The notes under the pieces are model-generated. The model was given only the letters and a program-made list of their open reading frames with translations. It made no database searches and was not told the origin of the DNA. This document shows positions 34,917 to 43,438 of a stretch of 64,000 nt of DNA, one piece after another. Both the position numbers and the translations under genes were made by a program. The stretch's first letter is position 1; every line of letters begins with the position of its first letter. Source of the DNA: Actinomadura barringtoniae (GTDB taxonomy: Bacteria; Actinomycetota; Actinomycetes; Streptosporangiales; Streptosporangiaceae); the NCBI RefSeq assembly GCF_017573505.1, contig NZ_JAGEOJ010000010.1, positions 248,001-312,000 of the forward strand, given 5' to 3'.

Positions 34917-35606
34917 ATGGAGGCCGCGATCGTGGTGCTGCCCGGGTCCCGTTCCGCGCTCGAGCCCGGCCGGGTCATCAAGCGGGGCCGTCATGGGCTG
35001 GCGCCCGAGACGGTGGCGGAGATCCAGCGCGAACGGCTCATCGACGCGTTCGTGCAGGTCGTCGCCGAGCAGGGCTACCAGCAGGCGACGATCAGCCGGA
35101 TCACGCAGGCGGCGGGCGTGACCAAGAAGGCCTTCTACGACCACTTCGAGGACCGCGAGACGTGCTTCCTTGCGGCCTACGAGCAGGGGACCGCGATCAT
35201 CGTGGCCCGGGTCGAGGAGGCGCGGAAGGCGGCGGACTCGTGGCCGGCGGGCGTGCTGGCCTCGATGCGGACGCTGCTGGAGCTGCTGGCGGCCGAGCCG
35301 CGGTTCGCGCGGGTGTCGGTCGTGGAGATCAACTCGGCGGCGCCGCGCGTGCGGGCCGTGCGGACCCGGTACCTGGAGGGCTTTCGCAGCCTGCTCACCG
35401 AGCCGGAGGACGGGCTGGCGGGCGTGCCCGGAACCGTCGCGGACGCGGTGATCGGCGGCGTCTACAGCGCCATCTACATCAAGGCAGACTCGGGCCGGAC
35501 CGAGGAGCTGCCCGAGCTCGTCGAATCGCTCACGTATTTCGTGCTGCTTCCCCTGCTGGGGAAGGAGGACGCGGCCCGGGAACTGGAGCGTCTTCGAGCT
35601 CCCTGA
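34917..35606 (+). CDS. TetR family regulator (paralogue A)
   Basis: 229 residues. The helix-turn-helix (about 42-88) is QATISRITQAAGVTKKAFYD followed by HFEDRETCFLAAY. The C-terminal domain has RVSVVEINSAAPRVRAVRTR, AVIGGVYSAIYIKADSGRTE and LPLLGKEDAARELERL. An extra 30 residues precede the HTH. It is clearly paralogous to the convergent TetR gene at 35530-36153 (same VSVVE..., IGGxYxxIY and RELE segments), and the two coding ends overlap by 77 bases. Target genes are unknown. Confidence 0.85.
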   Translation: MEAAIVVLPGSRSALEPGRVIKRGRHGLAPETVAEIQRERLIDAFVQVVAEQGYQQATISRITQAAGVTKKAFYDHFEDRETCFLAAYEQGTAIIVARVEEARKAADSWPAGVLASMRTLLELLAAEPRFARVSVVEINSAAPRVRAVRTRYLEGFRSLLTEPEDGLAGVPGTVADAVIGGVYSAIYIKADSGRTEELPELVESLTYFVLLPLLGKEDAARELERLRAP

Positions 35607-36153
35607 GCGCCTGGTCGATGTCGGTGTAGGGGAGCAGGGTGAAGCACGTCATCGCGGGCAGCAGCCCGGGCAGCTCGGCGGTGCGTCCCGCGTCCACGTA
35701 GTCGTAGATCGTTCCGTAGATGCCGCCGATGATGGCGTCCCGGACGGCGTCGGGGATGCCCGGCTTGCCGGGGCAGGTGAGGAACGCTCGGTAGCCCGTC
35801 ATCATGCGGACGCGCGCGCGGCGGACGCGGGGTCCGGCGGCGGTGGCCTCGACGACCGACACGCGGGTGAACGCGGGCGCGGCGGCGAGCGCGTCGAACA
35901 TGACCCGCAGGCCGGCCCGTACGGCGTCGTGCCAGGACGGCTCGGCGCGGTAGGCGGCGCCGACCCGTTCGTACAGGACGTCGCAGCCGTGCCGGTAGGC
36001 GGCCAGGAAGCAGTCCTCGAGGTCGGTGAAGTGCTCGTGGAAGGCCTGTTCGGGCAGGTCGGCCTCGGCTGCGACGGCGGCGGCGGTGGTCGCGGCGAAC
36101 CCCCGTTCGGCGGCCACCCGGACGAACGCGTTGATCAGCCGGTCCCGGGCCAT
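35530..36153 (-). CDS. TetR family regulator (paralogue B)
   Basis: 207 residues from ATG 36153, which has GGAGG four bases upstream. HTH: AATTAAAVAAEADLPEQAFH followed by EHFTDLEDCFLAAY. The C-terminal domain has RVSVVEATAAGPRVRRARVR, IIGGIYGTIYDYVDAGRTAE and QALRELEDA, mirroring the neighbouring TetR. The last 77 bases overlap the 3' end of that gene on the other strand. A CAAGCGCTTG palindrome 71 bases upstream of the start (36224-36233) is a possible operator. Confidence 0.85.
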   Translation of the reverse strand: MARDRLINAFVRVAAERGFAATTAAAVAAEADLPEQAFHEHFTDLEDCFLAAYRHGCDVLYERVGAAYRAEPSWHDAVRAGLRVMFDALAAAPAFTRVSVVEATAAGPRVRRARVRMMTGYRAFLTCPGKPGIPDAVRDAIIGGIYGTIYDYVDAGRTAELPGLLPAMTCFTLLPYTDIDQALRELEDAPVPGPRPPSPAGEAARNT

Positions 36154-36223
36154 CGCGCCTCCGATCGGTGCTGCGCGCAGCTGTTGTCTACACCCGTAAA
36201 GGTAAAGGCGGAGCAAAGTCAAG

Positions 36224-36233
36224 CAAGCGCTTG
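36224..36233. promoter_or_regulatory. Candidate TetR-type operator
   Basis: CAAGCGCTTG, a perfect 10-base palindrome in the 221-base region between a TetR gene (minus) and a secreted protein gene (plus). Confidence 0.4.
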
Positions 36234-36374
36234 GTGGCCGCATCCGGCCGAAGCGTTGACATGAAAAACCGCGCGGTTTTTTGTTGGGGGTGAGGCCTCA
36301 CGACGAAGAGCTCCCCGCTGCTCCGCTCCCCGGCTCTTCCCTCCGCTCCCAGCCCAGTACGGAAGAGGTTCACA

Positions 36375-36959
36375 GTGCTCCCCCGAATCACCCGCCTCAC
36401 CTTCGCCGCCGTGGCCGCCGCAGGTCTGACCACGTTCGGCGTGACCGCCGCCCAGGCCGACGACGCGAGCCTGAACCCGGCCAACACCGCCGTCCACGGC
36501 GTCAGCGCCGACCTGCAGTTCTCCGGAACGCTGAGCGGCCTGTCGTTCAGCAGTTCCTGTACGGAGGCGACGCTGGACTTCACCACGCCCGCCAGCGGTC
36601 TCGGCCCGATCGACCTCAGCAGCACGCCGTCGATCAGCGGCTGCACCGACAACTTCGGCGGCAACGACACCATCACCGCGAGCGGGACGTGGCAGGTGAC
36701 CTGGCAGAGCGCGAGCCAGGTCACGCTCACGATCCCGCAGGGCGGCGCGACGTTCACCACGAGCTTCCTGCCCGGCTGCACGGTGACCGCGGCCTCCGAC
36801 GGCCCGGTCGACATCGTCGGCACCTACGACAACGTCAACAAGGCCGTGCTGCCGACCGGCACCTCCATCCCGTTCTCGGCGAGCGGCTGCGGCACGACCA
36901 GCGGCTCCGGCACGGTCGGCGGCACCTACACGCTGTCGCCGAACGTCTCGGTCTCCTAG
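36375..36959 (+). CDS. Secreted beta-rich protein, function unknown
   Basis: 194 residues from GTG 36375 (GGAAGAGG upstream). Signal peptide to about residue 28 (GVTAAQA). The mature protein is rich in Thr, Ser and Gly with alternating hydrophobics (ADLQFSGTLSGLSFSSSCTE, ASGTWQVTWQSASQVTLTIP), i.e. a beta-sandwich, and has four Cys that could form two disulfides. Similar secreted proteins of unknown role occur widely in actinomycetes. A hairpin follows the stop. Confidence 0.75.
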   Translation: MLPRITRLTFAAVAAAGLTTFGVTAAQADDASLNPANTAVHGVSADLQFSGTLSGLSFSSSCTEATLDFTTPASGLGPIDLSSTPSISGCTDNFGGNDTITASGTWQVTWQSASQVTLTIPQGGATFTTSFLPGCTVTAASDGPVDIVGTYDNVNKAVLPTGTSIPFSASGCGTTSGSGTVGGTYTLSPNVSVS

Positions 36960-36970
36960 TTCTCGCGTGA

Positions 36971-37026
36971 CGGCAGGGGCCGCCGACCCGCCCGCTCCCG
37001 GGTGGCCCCTGCCGTCGGCGCGTGTG
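36971..37026. terminator. Hairpin after the secreted protein gene
   Basis: ACGGCAGGGGCC (36971-36982) pairs perfectly with GGCCCCTGCCGT (37015-37026), 12 bp around a 32-base loop. No T tract. Confidence 0.5.
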
Positions 37027-37078
37027 TTCGAACCGTCCTGTCCGACCTCGGGGGAAGATCATTTGAGGAGGCGATGGC

Positions 37079-38983
37079 ATGCGCCATCGTGGTCAACGAG
37101 CCGGTGCGCTCGCGGTGTCCGGCCTGCTGGCGGCCGGTGCGCTGAGTCAGGTGCCGGCCGCGCAGGCGGCCGGGGCCATGTCGGAGACGGCCCTGCCGAT
37201 CCCCGACGTCCAGCCGATCGGGCTGTCGGCGGCCGCGGACGGCAGCGTCTGGTTCGCCGAGAACGCCGGTGGGATCGGGCGGGTCGATCCGGCGGGGAAG
37301 GTCACCGAGTACGCCGTGCCCGGCAACTCGGTCCAGAAGCTCGGCAACCCCGACGGCGTCGCGACGGCGGCCGACGGCACGCTCTGGTTCAGCGACTCCT
37401 CCTCCGACGCCCCGCGGGTCGGCAAGGTCGACCCCGCCACCGGCACCTCCACGCTGTACGAGCTGCCGAAGACCGGCACGGTCAACTTCGCCAACGCGCA
37501 GGTCGCCGACCTGACGCCCGGCCCCGGCGGCATCTGGTTCACCGGCGGCGGCTCGCGGTCGATCGGCAGGATCGACGCGTCCGGCACCGTGACCGCCTAC
37601 GCCGCGGGCCAGAGCGCCTACGACATCACCACCGGATCCGACGGCGCGATGTGGTTCACCACGGGCAGCCGCCTGGTCGGGCGGCTCGACCCGGCGACCG
37701 GCGCCGTCACCACCGTCCCGCTCCCGGCCGACTCGACGCCGGGCGAGAACGTGCTGGGCGGGATCACCAGCGGGCCGGACGGCAACATCTGGTTCACCGA
37801 GCCGGGCAAGGGCAAGATCGGCCGGATCGTGCCGTCCACCGGAGCGCTGAACGAGTTCGCCGTCCGCACGGCGGCCTCGCGCCCGCAGGACATCACCGCC
37901 GGGCCGGACGGGAACCTGTGGTTCACCGAGAAGGCCGCCAGCAACATCGGCCGGATCACCCCGGCGGGCGCGGTCACCGAGTACCCGCTGCCCGGCACGA
38001 TGTCCGCGCCCATGCGGATCATCAACGGGCCCGGCGGCAAGCTGTGGTTCACCGAGCCCGGCCGTGGCCTGATCGGCCGCCTGGACCCGGCCGCGCCGCC
38101 CACCGGCGCCGCGAACCCGGCGCTGCCCGGTTCCGGCACGGCCCCGCAGCTCGGCGGCGCGCTCTTCCAGAACCGCTGCCCGCAGGGCACCCTGTGCATC
38201 ACCGAGACCACCACGGGCGGCAGCACCAAGATCGGCTCGTTCAACCAGACCCTGCCGCCCGGCGCGATCCGCATCACCGGCTTCCTCGCCCCGCCCGACG
38301 ACACCGGGCTGTCGGTGCTCGCGCCGCCGGTCGTCGGCAAGCAGTTCGAGGGCCGGCCGGTCGAGGTGCCCGGCGGCCTCATCGGCCAGATTCCCTGGAT
38401 CGGTCCCTGGCTCGGCACGACGCCCGCCGCCCAGTGGGAGGCCAACAAGCTGTCGGTCACCCAGTCGATCGAGGGCCCCGTTCACCTGGTCTCCAGCCCG
38501 AGCGGGCTGGGCGCCCAGGTGCGGCTCAGCATCAAGATGAACAACAGCGTGCTCGGCGACACCTGCGTGATCGGCCCGATCGACGCCAACTTCGCGCCCG
38601 CGTTCCTGAGCGGCTCCTCCGACCCGCAGATCGGCTGGTCCGCGGTGCAGATCTCGATCAACGACCACATCGCCGTCCCGGCCGCCAAGGGCTGCGGCCT
38701 CGGCGGCTGGCTGGACGGGATCATCAACTCGATGATGGGCCTGCCGTCCGCGCCCGAGAACAACACGATGGCGCTGACCGGCATCTTCGCCCTGAGCCAG
38801 GGACTGAACGCCTCCAACACGCCCTCGGCCCTGTCGGCGAGCGCGCTGAAGGCGCTCTCGCCGAAGACCGCCGCCCTGCTCGACCCGGCCGCTCAGCCCG
38901 CGGCCAGGTCGCAGGCCAAGGCACCGAAGAAGGTCACGGTGAAGGTCGCCGGGACCAGGCACGCGCTGAAAGCCAGGCGCTAG
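37079..38983 (+). CDS. Secreted Vgb-like (streptogramin-lyase fold) beta-propeller protein
   Basis: 634 residues; ATG 37079 preceded by GAGGAGG. Signal peptide to about residue 31. Residues 40-345 form a propeller of repeated blades with the Vgb pattern PDGNIWFTE...KIGRI (DGSVWFAENAGGIGRVDPAG, DGNLWFTEKAASNIGRITPA). The C-terminal 290 residues are a second, unrecognised domain with CPQGTLC and a Ser/Ala/Lys-rich end. Vgb lyases need catalytic His residues, but the propeller part here contains no His at all, so lyase activity is unlikely; binding or a structural role is more probable. Confidence 0.8.
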   Translation: MRHRGQRAGALAVSGLLAAGALSQVPAAQAAGAMSETALPIPDVQPIGLSAAADGSVWFAENAGGIGRVDPAGKVTEYAVPGNSVQKLGNPDGVATAADGTLWFSDSSSDAPRVGKVDPATGTSTLYELPKTGTVNFANAQVADLTPGPGGIWFTGGGSRSIGRIDASGTVTAYAAGQSAYDITTGSDGAMWFTTGSRLVGRLDPATGAVTTVPLPADSTPGENVLGGITSGPDGNIWFTEPGKGKIGRIVPSTGALNEFAVRTAASRPQDITAGPDGNLWFTEKAASNIGRITPAGAVTEYPLPGTMSAPMRIINGPGGKLWFTEPGRGLIGRLDPAAPPTGAANPALPGSGTAPQLGGALFQNRCPQGTLCITETTTGGSTKIGSFNQTLPPGAIRITGFLAPPDDTGLSVLAPPVVGKQFEGRPVEVPGGLIGQIPWIGPWLGTTPAAQWEANKLSVTQSIEGPVHLVSSPSGLGAQVRLSIKMNNSVLGDTCVIGPIDANFAPAFLSGSSDPQIGWSAVQISINDHIAVPAAKGCGLGGWLDGIINSMMGLPSAPENNTMALTGIFALSQGLNASNTPSALSASALKALSPKTAALLDPAAQPAARSQAKAPKKVTVKVAGTRHALKARR

Positions 38984-39000
38984 GCGGACGGCTCGGTCGG

Positions 39001-39603
39001 CTACGCCGGCGCCGGACCGTCCATCGGACGCAGTTCGTCGGCGTAGCTGACCGAGACCCGGCGCATGACCCCGTCGTCGGAGATGGAGTACTGGCCGAGC
39101 CGCCACAGCGGCGGCGAGTAGGCGTGGATCGACACGCTCGCGTCGGCCGCGCCGACCAGCCGGTGGATGTGGTCGGCGCCGAAGCTGAACGACTGGCCCT
39201 CGGGGATCACGGTCTGCACGTGCGCGCCGCCGATCCGCGGGTTGTTCTCCTCCAGCGCGCCCGCGACGACCCGGACGGCGCCGGAGGAGACGTCATGGTC
39301 GTGCCAGCCGGTGTCGTTCTCGGGCGTCCAGCACAGCACCCACACGTCCACGTACTCGTCGCGGTGCAGCGAGGCGTAGTGCCGCTGCCCGTCGGAGAAG
39401 GCGACGTGCTGCCGCCACATCTCGGGCCGTGCGGCCAGCTCGTCGACCAGGGCGCGCAGCTCGCGCCGGTCGAGCGGCCTGGGGGGCAGGCCCTCCAGAT
39501 TCTGCTTGGCGGGATTGTGGTTGCCGGGATCGTGCGTGCCATGGGCGTCCGTGACGGCGTCGTGCTTGCCGGGGTGGGCACAGGACATGACCTCAGGCGG
39601 CAT
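39001..39603 (-). CDS. Cysteine dioxygenase-like cupin protein
   Basis: 200 residues. A cupin of the type I cysteine dioxygenase family: the first metal motif is NDTGWHDHDVSSGAVRVVAG (two His), the second is FGADHIHRLVGA, and HAYSPPLWRLGQYSI matches the conserved C-terminal block. The family oxidises a thiol such as cysteine to the sulfinate with O2 and Fe(II). The start (39603) overlaps the end of the amidohydrolase gene by 11 bases, so the two are one operon under the divergent LacI regulator. The exact thiol substrate is unknown. Confidence 0.85.
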   Translation of the reverse strand: MPPEVMSCAHPGKHDAVTDAHGTHDPGNHNPAKQNLEGLPPRPLDRRELRALVDELAARPEMWRQHVAFSDGQRHYASLHRDEYVDVWVLCWTPENDTGWHDHDVSSGAVRVVAGALEENNPRIGGAHVQTVIPEGQSFSFGADHIHRLVGAADASVSIHAYSPPLWRLGQYSISDDGVMRRVSVSYADELRPMDGPAPA

Positions 39604-40522
39604 CGTTGGTTCGCTCCTCTCCGTCGAGTAGGCGGTGCGGGTTGACCACGCGGAACGCGTGGCGTGCGGCCTCGCCGAGGGCGAGGTCGCGCGGGTGTGC
39701 GTAGGGACGGTCGGAACCGTTCACGATCACGTCGACGCCGAGCGCGCGGACGGCGGCGTCGGCGGCGCGCGGCCCGTACGACGAGGTCTCCACGAACGCG
39801 TTCGGGTCGACCTCGCCCCGGCCGCCGCCGCGCGCTGCCAGCCGTTCGCCGTGCAGCGGCGCGAGCCCGGCCAGCAGCGTGAAGCACACGCGCAGGCGCG
39901 GGTGGCGGACGCGGCCGAACGCGCGGAACGCGAACCAGGCGGCCTGCATCTGGGACACGTACGGCACCAGCGCGGGCCACCAGCCGGGCGCGCCCTCCTC
40001 GGCCGCGGGCGCGGGTCCGGGATGCACGAACAGCGGCAGGTTCCGTTCCTCCAGCAGGGTGAGCAGCGGCCCGCACCGCTCGTAGCCCGCGCGGTCGGCC
40101 AGAGCGGTGGCGGGCAGCTGCAGTCCTGCGAAACCCCGGCCCAGATCGTCGGCGCGATCCAGGTCCCTGGCCAGCGAGGCGGCGTCGATCTCGCTGACGC
40201 AGGCGGCGGCCCAGGACCCGAACGGCTCGGGCAGGCCGGTCGCGCCCGCGTGGTAGGCCTCGAGGAGCGGCCGCGCCTGGTCGGCGGGCAGCCACTCGAT
40301 GCCGAGCGGGGAGGAGAGCGAGACCAGCGCCCTGTCCAGGCCGTCGGCCTTCACCAGCGCGGCGCGCGCGGCGATGTCATGATCGGCGGGGTCGATCTCG
40401 AAGGGCGGCTCACCGTCCAGGTAAAGCGTCCATTCGTCCAGGTACGGGGGCGTGCTTCGACCGCGGAGGGCCCCGATCAGCGGGGCGCCCCACAAGTGCT
40501 GGTGAACATCTATGCCTGGCAT
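39593..40522 (-). CDS. Amidohydrolase family (amidohydrolase 2/ACMSD-like) protein
   Basis: 309 residues. TIM-barrel metal hydrolase motifs: GIDVHQHLWG (HxH), LPLFVHPGPA (third His), and a terminal Asp in VNGSDRPYAH. Related proteins decarboxylate or hydrolyse ring or lactone substrates; substrate not evident. It shares an operon with a cysteine dioxygenase-like gene and is divergent from a LacI regulator with a palindromic operator between (40568-40579), so expression is probably sugar- or nucleoside-like-ligand controlled. Confidence 0.8.
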   Translation of the reverse strand: MPGIDVHQHLWGAPLIGALRGRSTPPYLDEWTLYLDGEPPFEIDPADHDIAARAALVKADGLDRALVSLSSPLGIEWLPADQARPLLEAYHAGATGLPEPFGSWAAACVSEIDAASLARDLDRADDLGRGFAGLQLPATALADRAGYERCGPLLTLLEERNLPLFVHPGPAPAAEEGAPGWWPALVPYVSQMQAAWFAFRAFGRVRHPRLRVCFTLLAGLAPLHGERLAARGGGRGEVDPNAFVETSSYGPRAADAAVRALGVDVIVNGSDRPYAHPRDLALGEAARHAFRVVNPHRLLDGEERTNDAA

Positions 40523-40540
40523 CGTTCCTGGAAGTCGCTA

Positions 40541-40579
40541 CTGAACCGCATCAGTTAACCGTTTCAGTGAACCGGTTCA
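40541..40579. promoter_or_regulatory. LacI-type operator region
   Basis: TGAACCGGTTCA (40568-40579) is a perfect 12-base palindrome of LacI-family type. A weaker related element, CTGAACCGCATCAG, lies at 40541-40554. Both are between the divergent amidohydrolase (40522) and LacI (40629) starts. Confidence 0.65.
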
Positions 40580-40628
40580 GAGGCGCGGCGTCAAGCCGGA
40601 TGTCGGTGGCAGCGCCTAGGGTTGACTC

Positions 40629-41627
40629 GTGCCAGACAGGCGCAAGCGCGCGACCATCCGTGAAGTTGCGCAGGCGACGGGGTTGTCGCCTGCGGCCGTG
40701 TCCTACGCCTTGCGGGGCATCCAGACCTCCGAAGAGACACAGGAACGTGTCCGCGCCGCGGCCGAGCAACTCGGCTACGAGGCGCACCCGATCGCCCGCG
40801 CCCTGGCCAGCGGCCGCACGGGCATGGTCGGGATGCTGTGCGGCTCGCTGGAGGACTACTGGCAGCAGTCGCTGGCGGTCGGCATCGGCCGCGCCCTGCT
40901 GGCCAAGGACCGCTACGCCCTGCTCGTCGACGCCGGCAGCGACCCCGCGCGGGAGCTGTCGCTGGCCCGCCAGCTGCGCGACCAGCGGGTGGACGGCCTG
41001 ATCGTGCAGCCCCTGGACCCGTCCGCCGAGCTGTGGGCCGACCTCGCCGAGACCGTCCCGGTGGTGTCGATCGGCGACGCGCTGGCCGGCGGCCACTCCC
41101 AGGGCGAGGTGGTGTTCGACAACCGCCGCGGCGTCACGCTGGCCCTGGAGCACCTGCACTCCCTCGGCCACCGGCGGATCACCGTGCTGACGCCCACCAC
41201 GGCCAGCACCCCCGACCGGCCCGCCGACGTGCACGTGAACGCCGAGGCCGAGCGCCTGGGCCTGGACGTCGACGTGGTCTTCTCGCCCCAGGGCCTGGTC
41301 GAGTCCACAGAGGTCGCGCTGACCGTGCTGAGCTCCGGCGACCGGCCCAGCGCGATCTTCTGCTTCGCCGACTCCATCGCCTACGGCGTCTACGCCGCGA
41401 CCCGCGAGCTGGGCCTGGACGTGCCCGGCGACGTGGCCGTCTGCGGCTACGACAACCACCCGATGTCGGCCCTGCTCACCCCGCCCCTCACCACGGTCGA
41501 CTGGGACATCGACGGCATCGTCCGCGACGCCGTCCGCCTGATCGTGAGCGTGATCGACGGCGGCAAGCCCCGCGCCCGCCGCCTCGTCCGCGAGCCGTCC
41601 TTGTGTAAGAGGGCCTCCACCGGCTGA
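40629..41627 (+). CDS. LacI family transcriptional regulator
   Basis: 332 residues, GTG start. HTH ATIREVAQATGLSPAAVSYA (about 8-27) and hinge region RVRAAAEQLGYEAHPIARAL. The periplasmic-binding-protein-like sensor spans about 62-330 (LIVQPLDPSAELW, IFCFADSIAYGVYAA, VAVCGYDNHPMSALLTPPLT). It probably represses the divergent amidohydrolase/cysteine dioxygenase operon through the TGAACCGGTTCA palindrome and itself. Inducer unknown. Confidence 0.92.
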   Translation: MPDRRKRATIREVAQATGLSPAAVSYALRGIQTSEETQERVRAAAEQLGYEAHPIARALASGRTGMVGMLCGSLEDYWQQSLAVGIGRALLAKDRYALLVDAGSDPARELSLARQLRDQRVDGLIVQPLDPSAELWADLAETVPVVSIGDALAGGHSQGEVVFDNRRGVTLALEHLHSLGHRRITVLTPTTASTPDRPADVHVNAEAERLGLDVDVVFSPQGLVESTEVALTVLSSGDRPSAIFCFADSIAYGVYAATRELGLDVPGDVAVCGYDNHPMSALLTPPLTTVDWDIDGIVRDAVRLIVSVIDGGKPRARRLVREPSLCKRASTG

Positions 41628-41728
41628 CCCGCGTTCCGCCGCGGGCGGCGCCTGTGCGAGCGCGTCCGGAGGTCTGGCCGAGGAACGAGGCCAGATCGCG
41701 AAGCGATACAGCGCTCGCCGAAGCACGG

Positions 41729-43255
41729 TTAGGCCGAGCCGCCAGGCGAGGCCGTGGGCCGGGCTTCTTGAAATCCAGTGGGTATCTGGTTGAGCAGGCG
41801 GGAGAGGGTGGGGAGGCGGTCGGCGGCTACGGCGATGTCGGCGTCCAGCGGGCGGTCCTCCATGCGCGGGTCCAGGAAGGCGGCGGCCACGTCGAAGGCG
41901 GCCTTGAGCGGGCCTCCCGAGGGCGTACGGCCCTGCATGCGCAGCGCGCGGACGGCCGCGACCAGCTCGCAGCCGAGCCCGATCCGGTACGCGGCGACCG
42001 CGTCACTGGTGGCTCGGGCCGATTGGGTGGAGAATCCGGCATGGTCTTCCACGCCTCGGGAGAGCACGGCGCCGCCCAGCGCGGCGGGGGTGGCGAAACG
42101 CCGCACGTCGGCGAGCGCCGAGTGCGCCACGTACTCCAGGATCATGATCCCGGACGAGGCGTCGGTGGCCGCCTGGAAGGGCGACAGGCCCGTGAACGAG
42201 GGCTCGGCGAGGGTGCCGAGCCGGGCCGCCGACAGCGCCATCGTCTGGAAGAGCGCGGCGCGGGCGGAGTCCAGGGCCAGCCCCACGTAGGCGGTGTGGA
42301 AGTTGCCGTTGTGCCAGACCGTGTGGTTGACCGTGTCGATCAGCGGGTTCTCGGCGGCGGCGTTGATCTCCCGGGTGATCACGTCCTCGGCGTAGCCGGC
42401 GGCCTCCAGCGCGGGCCCGTGCACCTGCGGGAAGGCCCGGTAGCCGTACGGGTCCTGGATCCGGGCGGGCGCCTGGTGGTCGAACGCCAGCAGGGTCCGC
42501 ATCGTGGCGGCGACCTCCTGCTGTCCCGGGTGCGGCATGGCCTCGTGAACGACGGGGGAGTAGGGCTCCTCCGAGCCGTGCACGGCGAACAGCGACAGCG
42601 CGGCGACGACCGTCGAGGCGTCCAGCAGAGTGCGCAGGTCGGTCGCGGCCAGGGCCGCCTCGCCCAGCGTGGCGGCGTTGGAGCTGATGAAGGCCAGCGC
42701 GTCGGAGGAACGCAGCGTGAACCCCGGGCCGCGCTGCTGCTCGCCCTCGGGGGTGGGCAGCCAGGAACGTTCCCCCAGCAGGCACAGCGCGGTGGAGGCC
42801 AGCGCGGTCAGGTCGCCGGTCCCGATCGCCCCGTACACCGGAACGGGCGGGAGCAGGCCCAGGTTGAGCACGTCGGACAGGGCTTGGAGCGCTCCCGGCT
42901 CGACCCCCGAGCCGCCCGCCGCGAGCTGGTTCAGCCGTACGGTGATCATGGCGCGGACGATGTCCGGGGCGAGCAGCGGTCCGGCCCCGGCGGCATGGCT
43001 GCGCAGCAGGCGCAGGCCGTGCGCGTCGGCGTCCTCCCACTCCACGTCGACCACGCGGTTGGCGCCGACCCCCGTCGTACGGCCGTAGACCGGTTGCTCC
43101 TCGGCCACCTCCCCGGCGATCTTCCAGGCCAGGCGGGCCCGGTCCAGCCCCTCGGGGTCTATGGCGACGATCACATCTTCGCGGGCGATGCGTCCTACCT
43201 GGGCGCACGTGAGGGCGGTGCCGTCGATAACGATTCGGCTGTTCTCCACGGACAC
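41729..43255 (-). CDS. Histidine/aromatic ammonia-lyase family protein with altered MIO motif
   Basis: 508 residues, HAL/PAL fold. Conserved: catalytic-type Tyr57 in PVYGRTTGVGANR, the INAAAENPLID block (Asn), the NGNFHTAYVG region and SSGIMILEYVA. The MIO cofactor site, normally Ala-Ser-Gly within GASGDL, reads Gly145-Thr146-Gly147 (YGAIGTGDLTAL), so ordinary Ser-derived MIO cannot form. It may use a Thr-derived variant or work without MIO, as reported for ergothionase, which eliminates trimethylamine. It is divergent from a betaine-type ABC transporter. The true HutH is encoded separately at 48153. Substrate unproven. Confidence 0.82.
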   Translation of the reverse strand: MSVENSRIVIDGTALTCAQVGRIAREDVIVAIDPEGLDRARLAWKIAGEVAEEQPVYGRTTGVGANRVVDVEWEDADAHGLRLLRSHAAGAGPLLAPDIVRAMITVRLNQLAAGGSGVEPGALQALSDVLNLGLLPPVPVYGAIGTGDLTALASTALCLLGERSWLPTPEGEQQRGPGFTLRSSDALAFISSNAATLGEAALAATDLRTLLDASTVVAALSLFAVHGSEEPYSPVVHEAMPHPGQQEVAATMRTLLAFDHQAPARIQDPYGYRAFPQVHGPALEAAGYAEDVITREINAAAENPLIDTVNHTVWHNGNFHTAYVGLALDSARAALFQTMALSAARLGTLAEPSFTGLSPFQAATDASSGIMILEYVAHSALADVRRFATPAALGGAVLSRGVEDHAGFSTQSARATSDAVAAYRIGLGCELVAAVRALRMQGRTPSGGPLKAAFDVAAAFLDPRMEDRPLDADIAVAADRLPTLSRLLNQIPTGFQEARPTASPGGSA

Positions 43256-43438
43256 ACGCTACTTTCTACATTATTCAGGTCGATATGCTCAGGATGTGTA
43301 CCCCGGTCAAGGCCGTGTCATTGGGCCTGTCGGGCCCATTGGCTACTGTGGGGTACCAGCCGAATCCGATCACCCTTGCAGCTCGCACCGACCGGAACCA
43401 AGGCGTTGGCCCAACGCCCCTATAAGGACGTGAATCGT

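Noticed and set aside
41654..43438. Plus-strand extension of the ABC ATPase frame upstream
   Set aside because: This stretch is antisense to the lyase gene; homology to ATPases begins only at MITFEGVTKRYP, after a plausible ribosome binding site.
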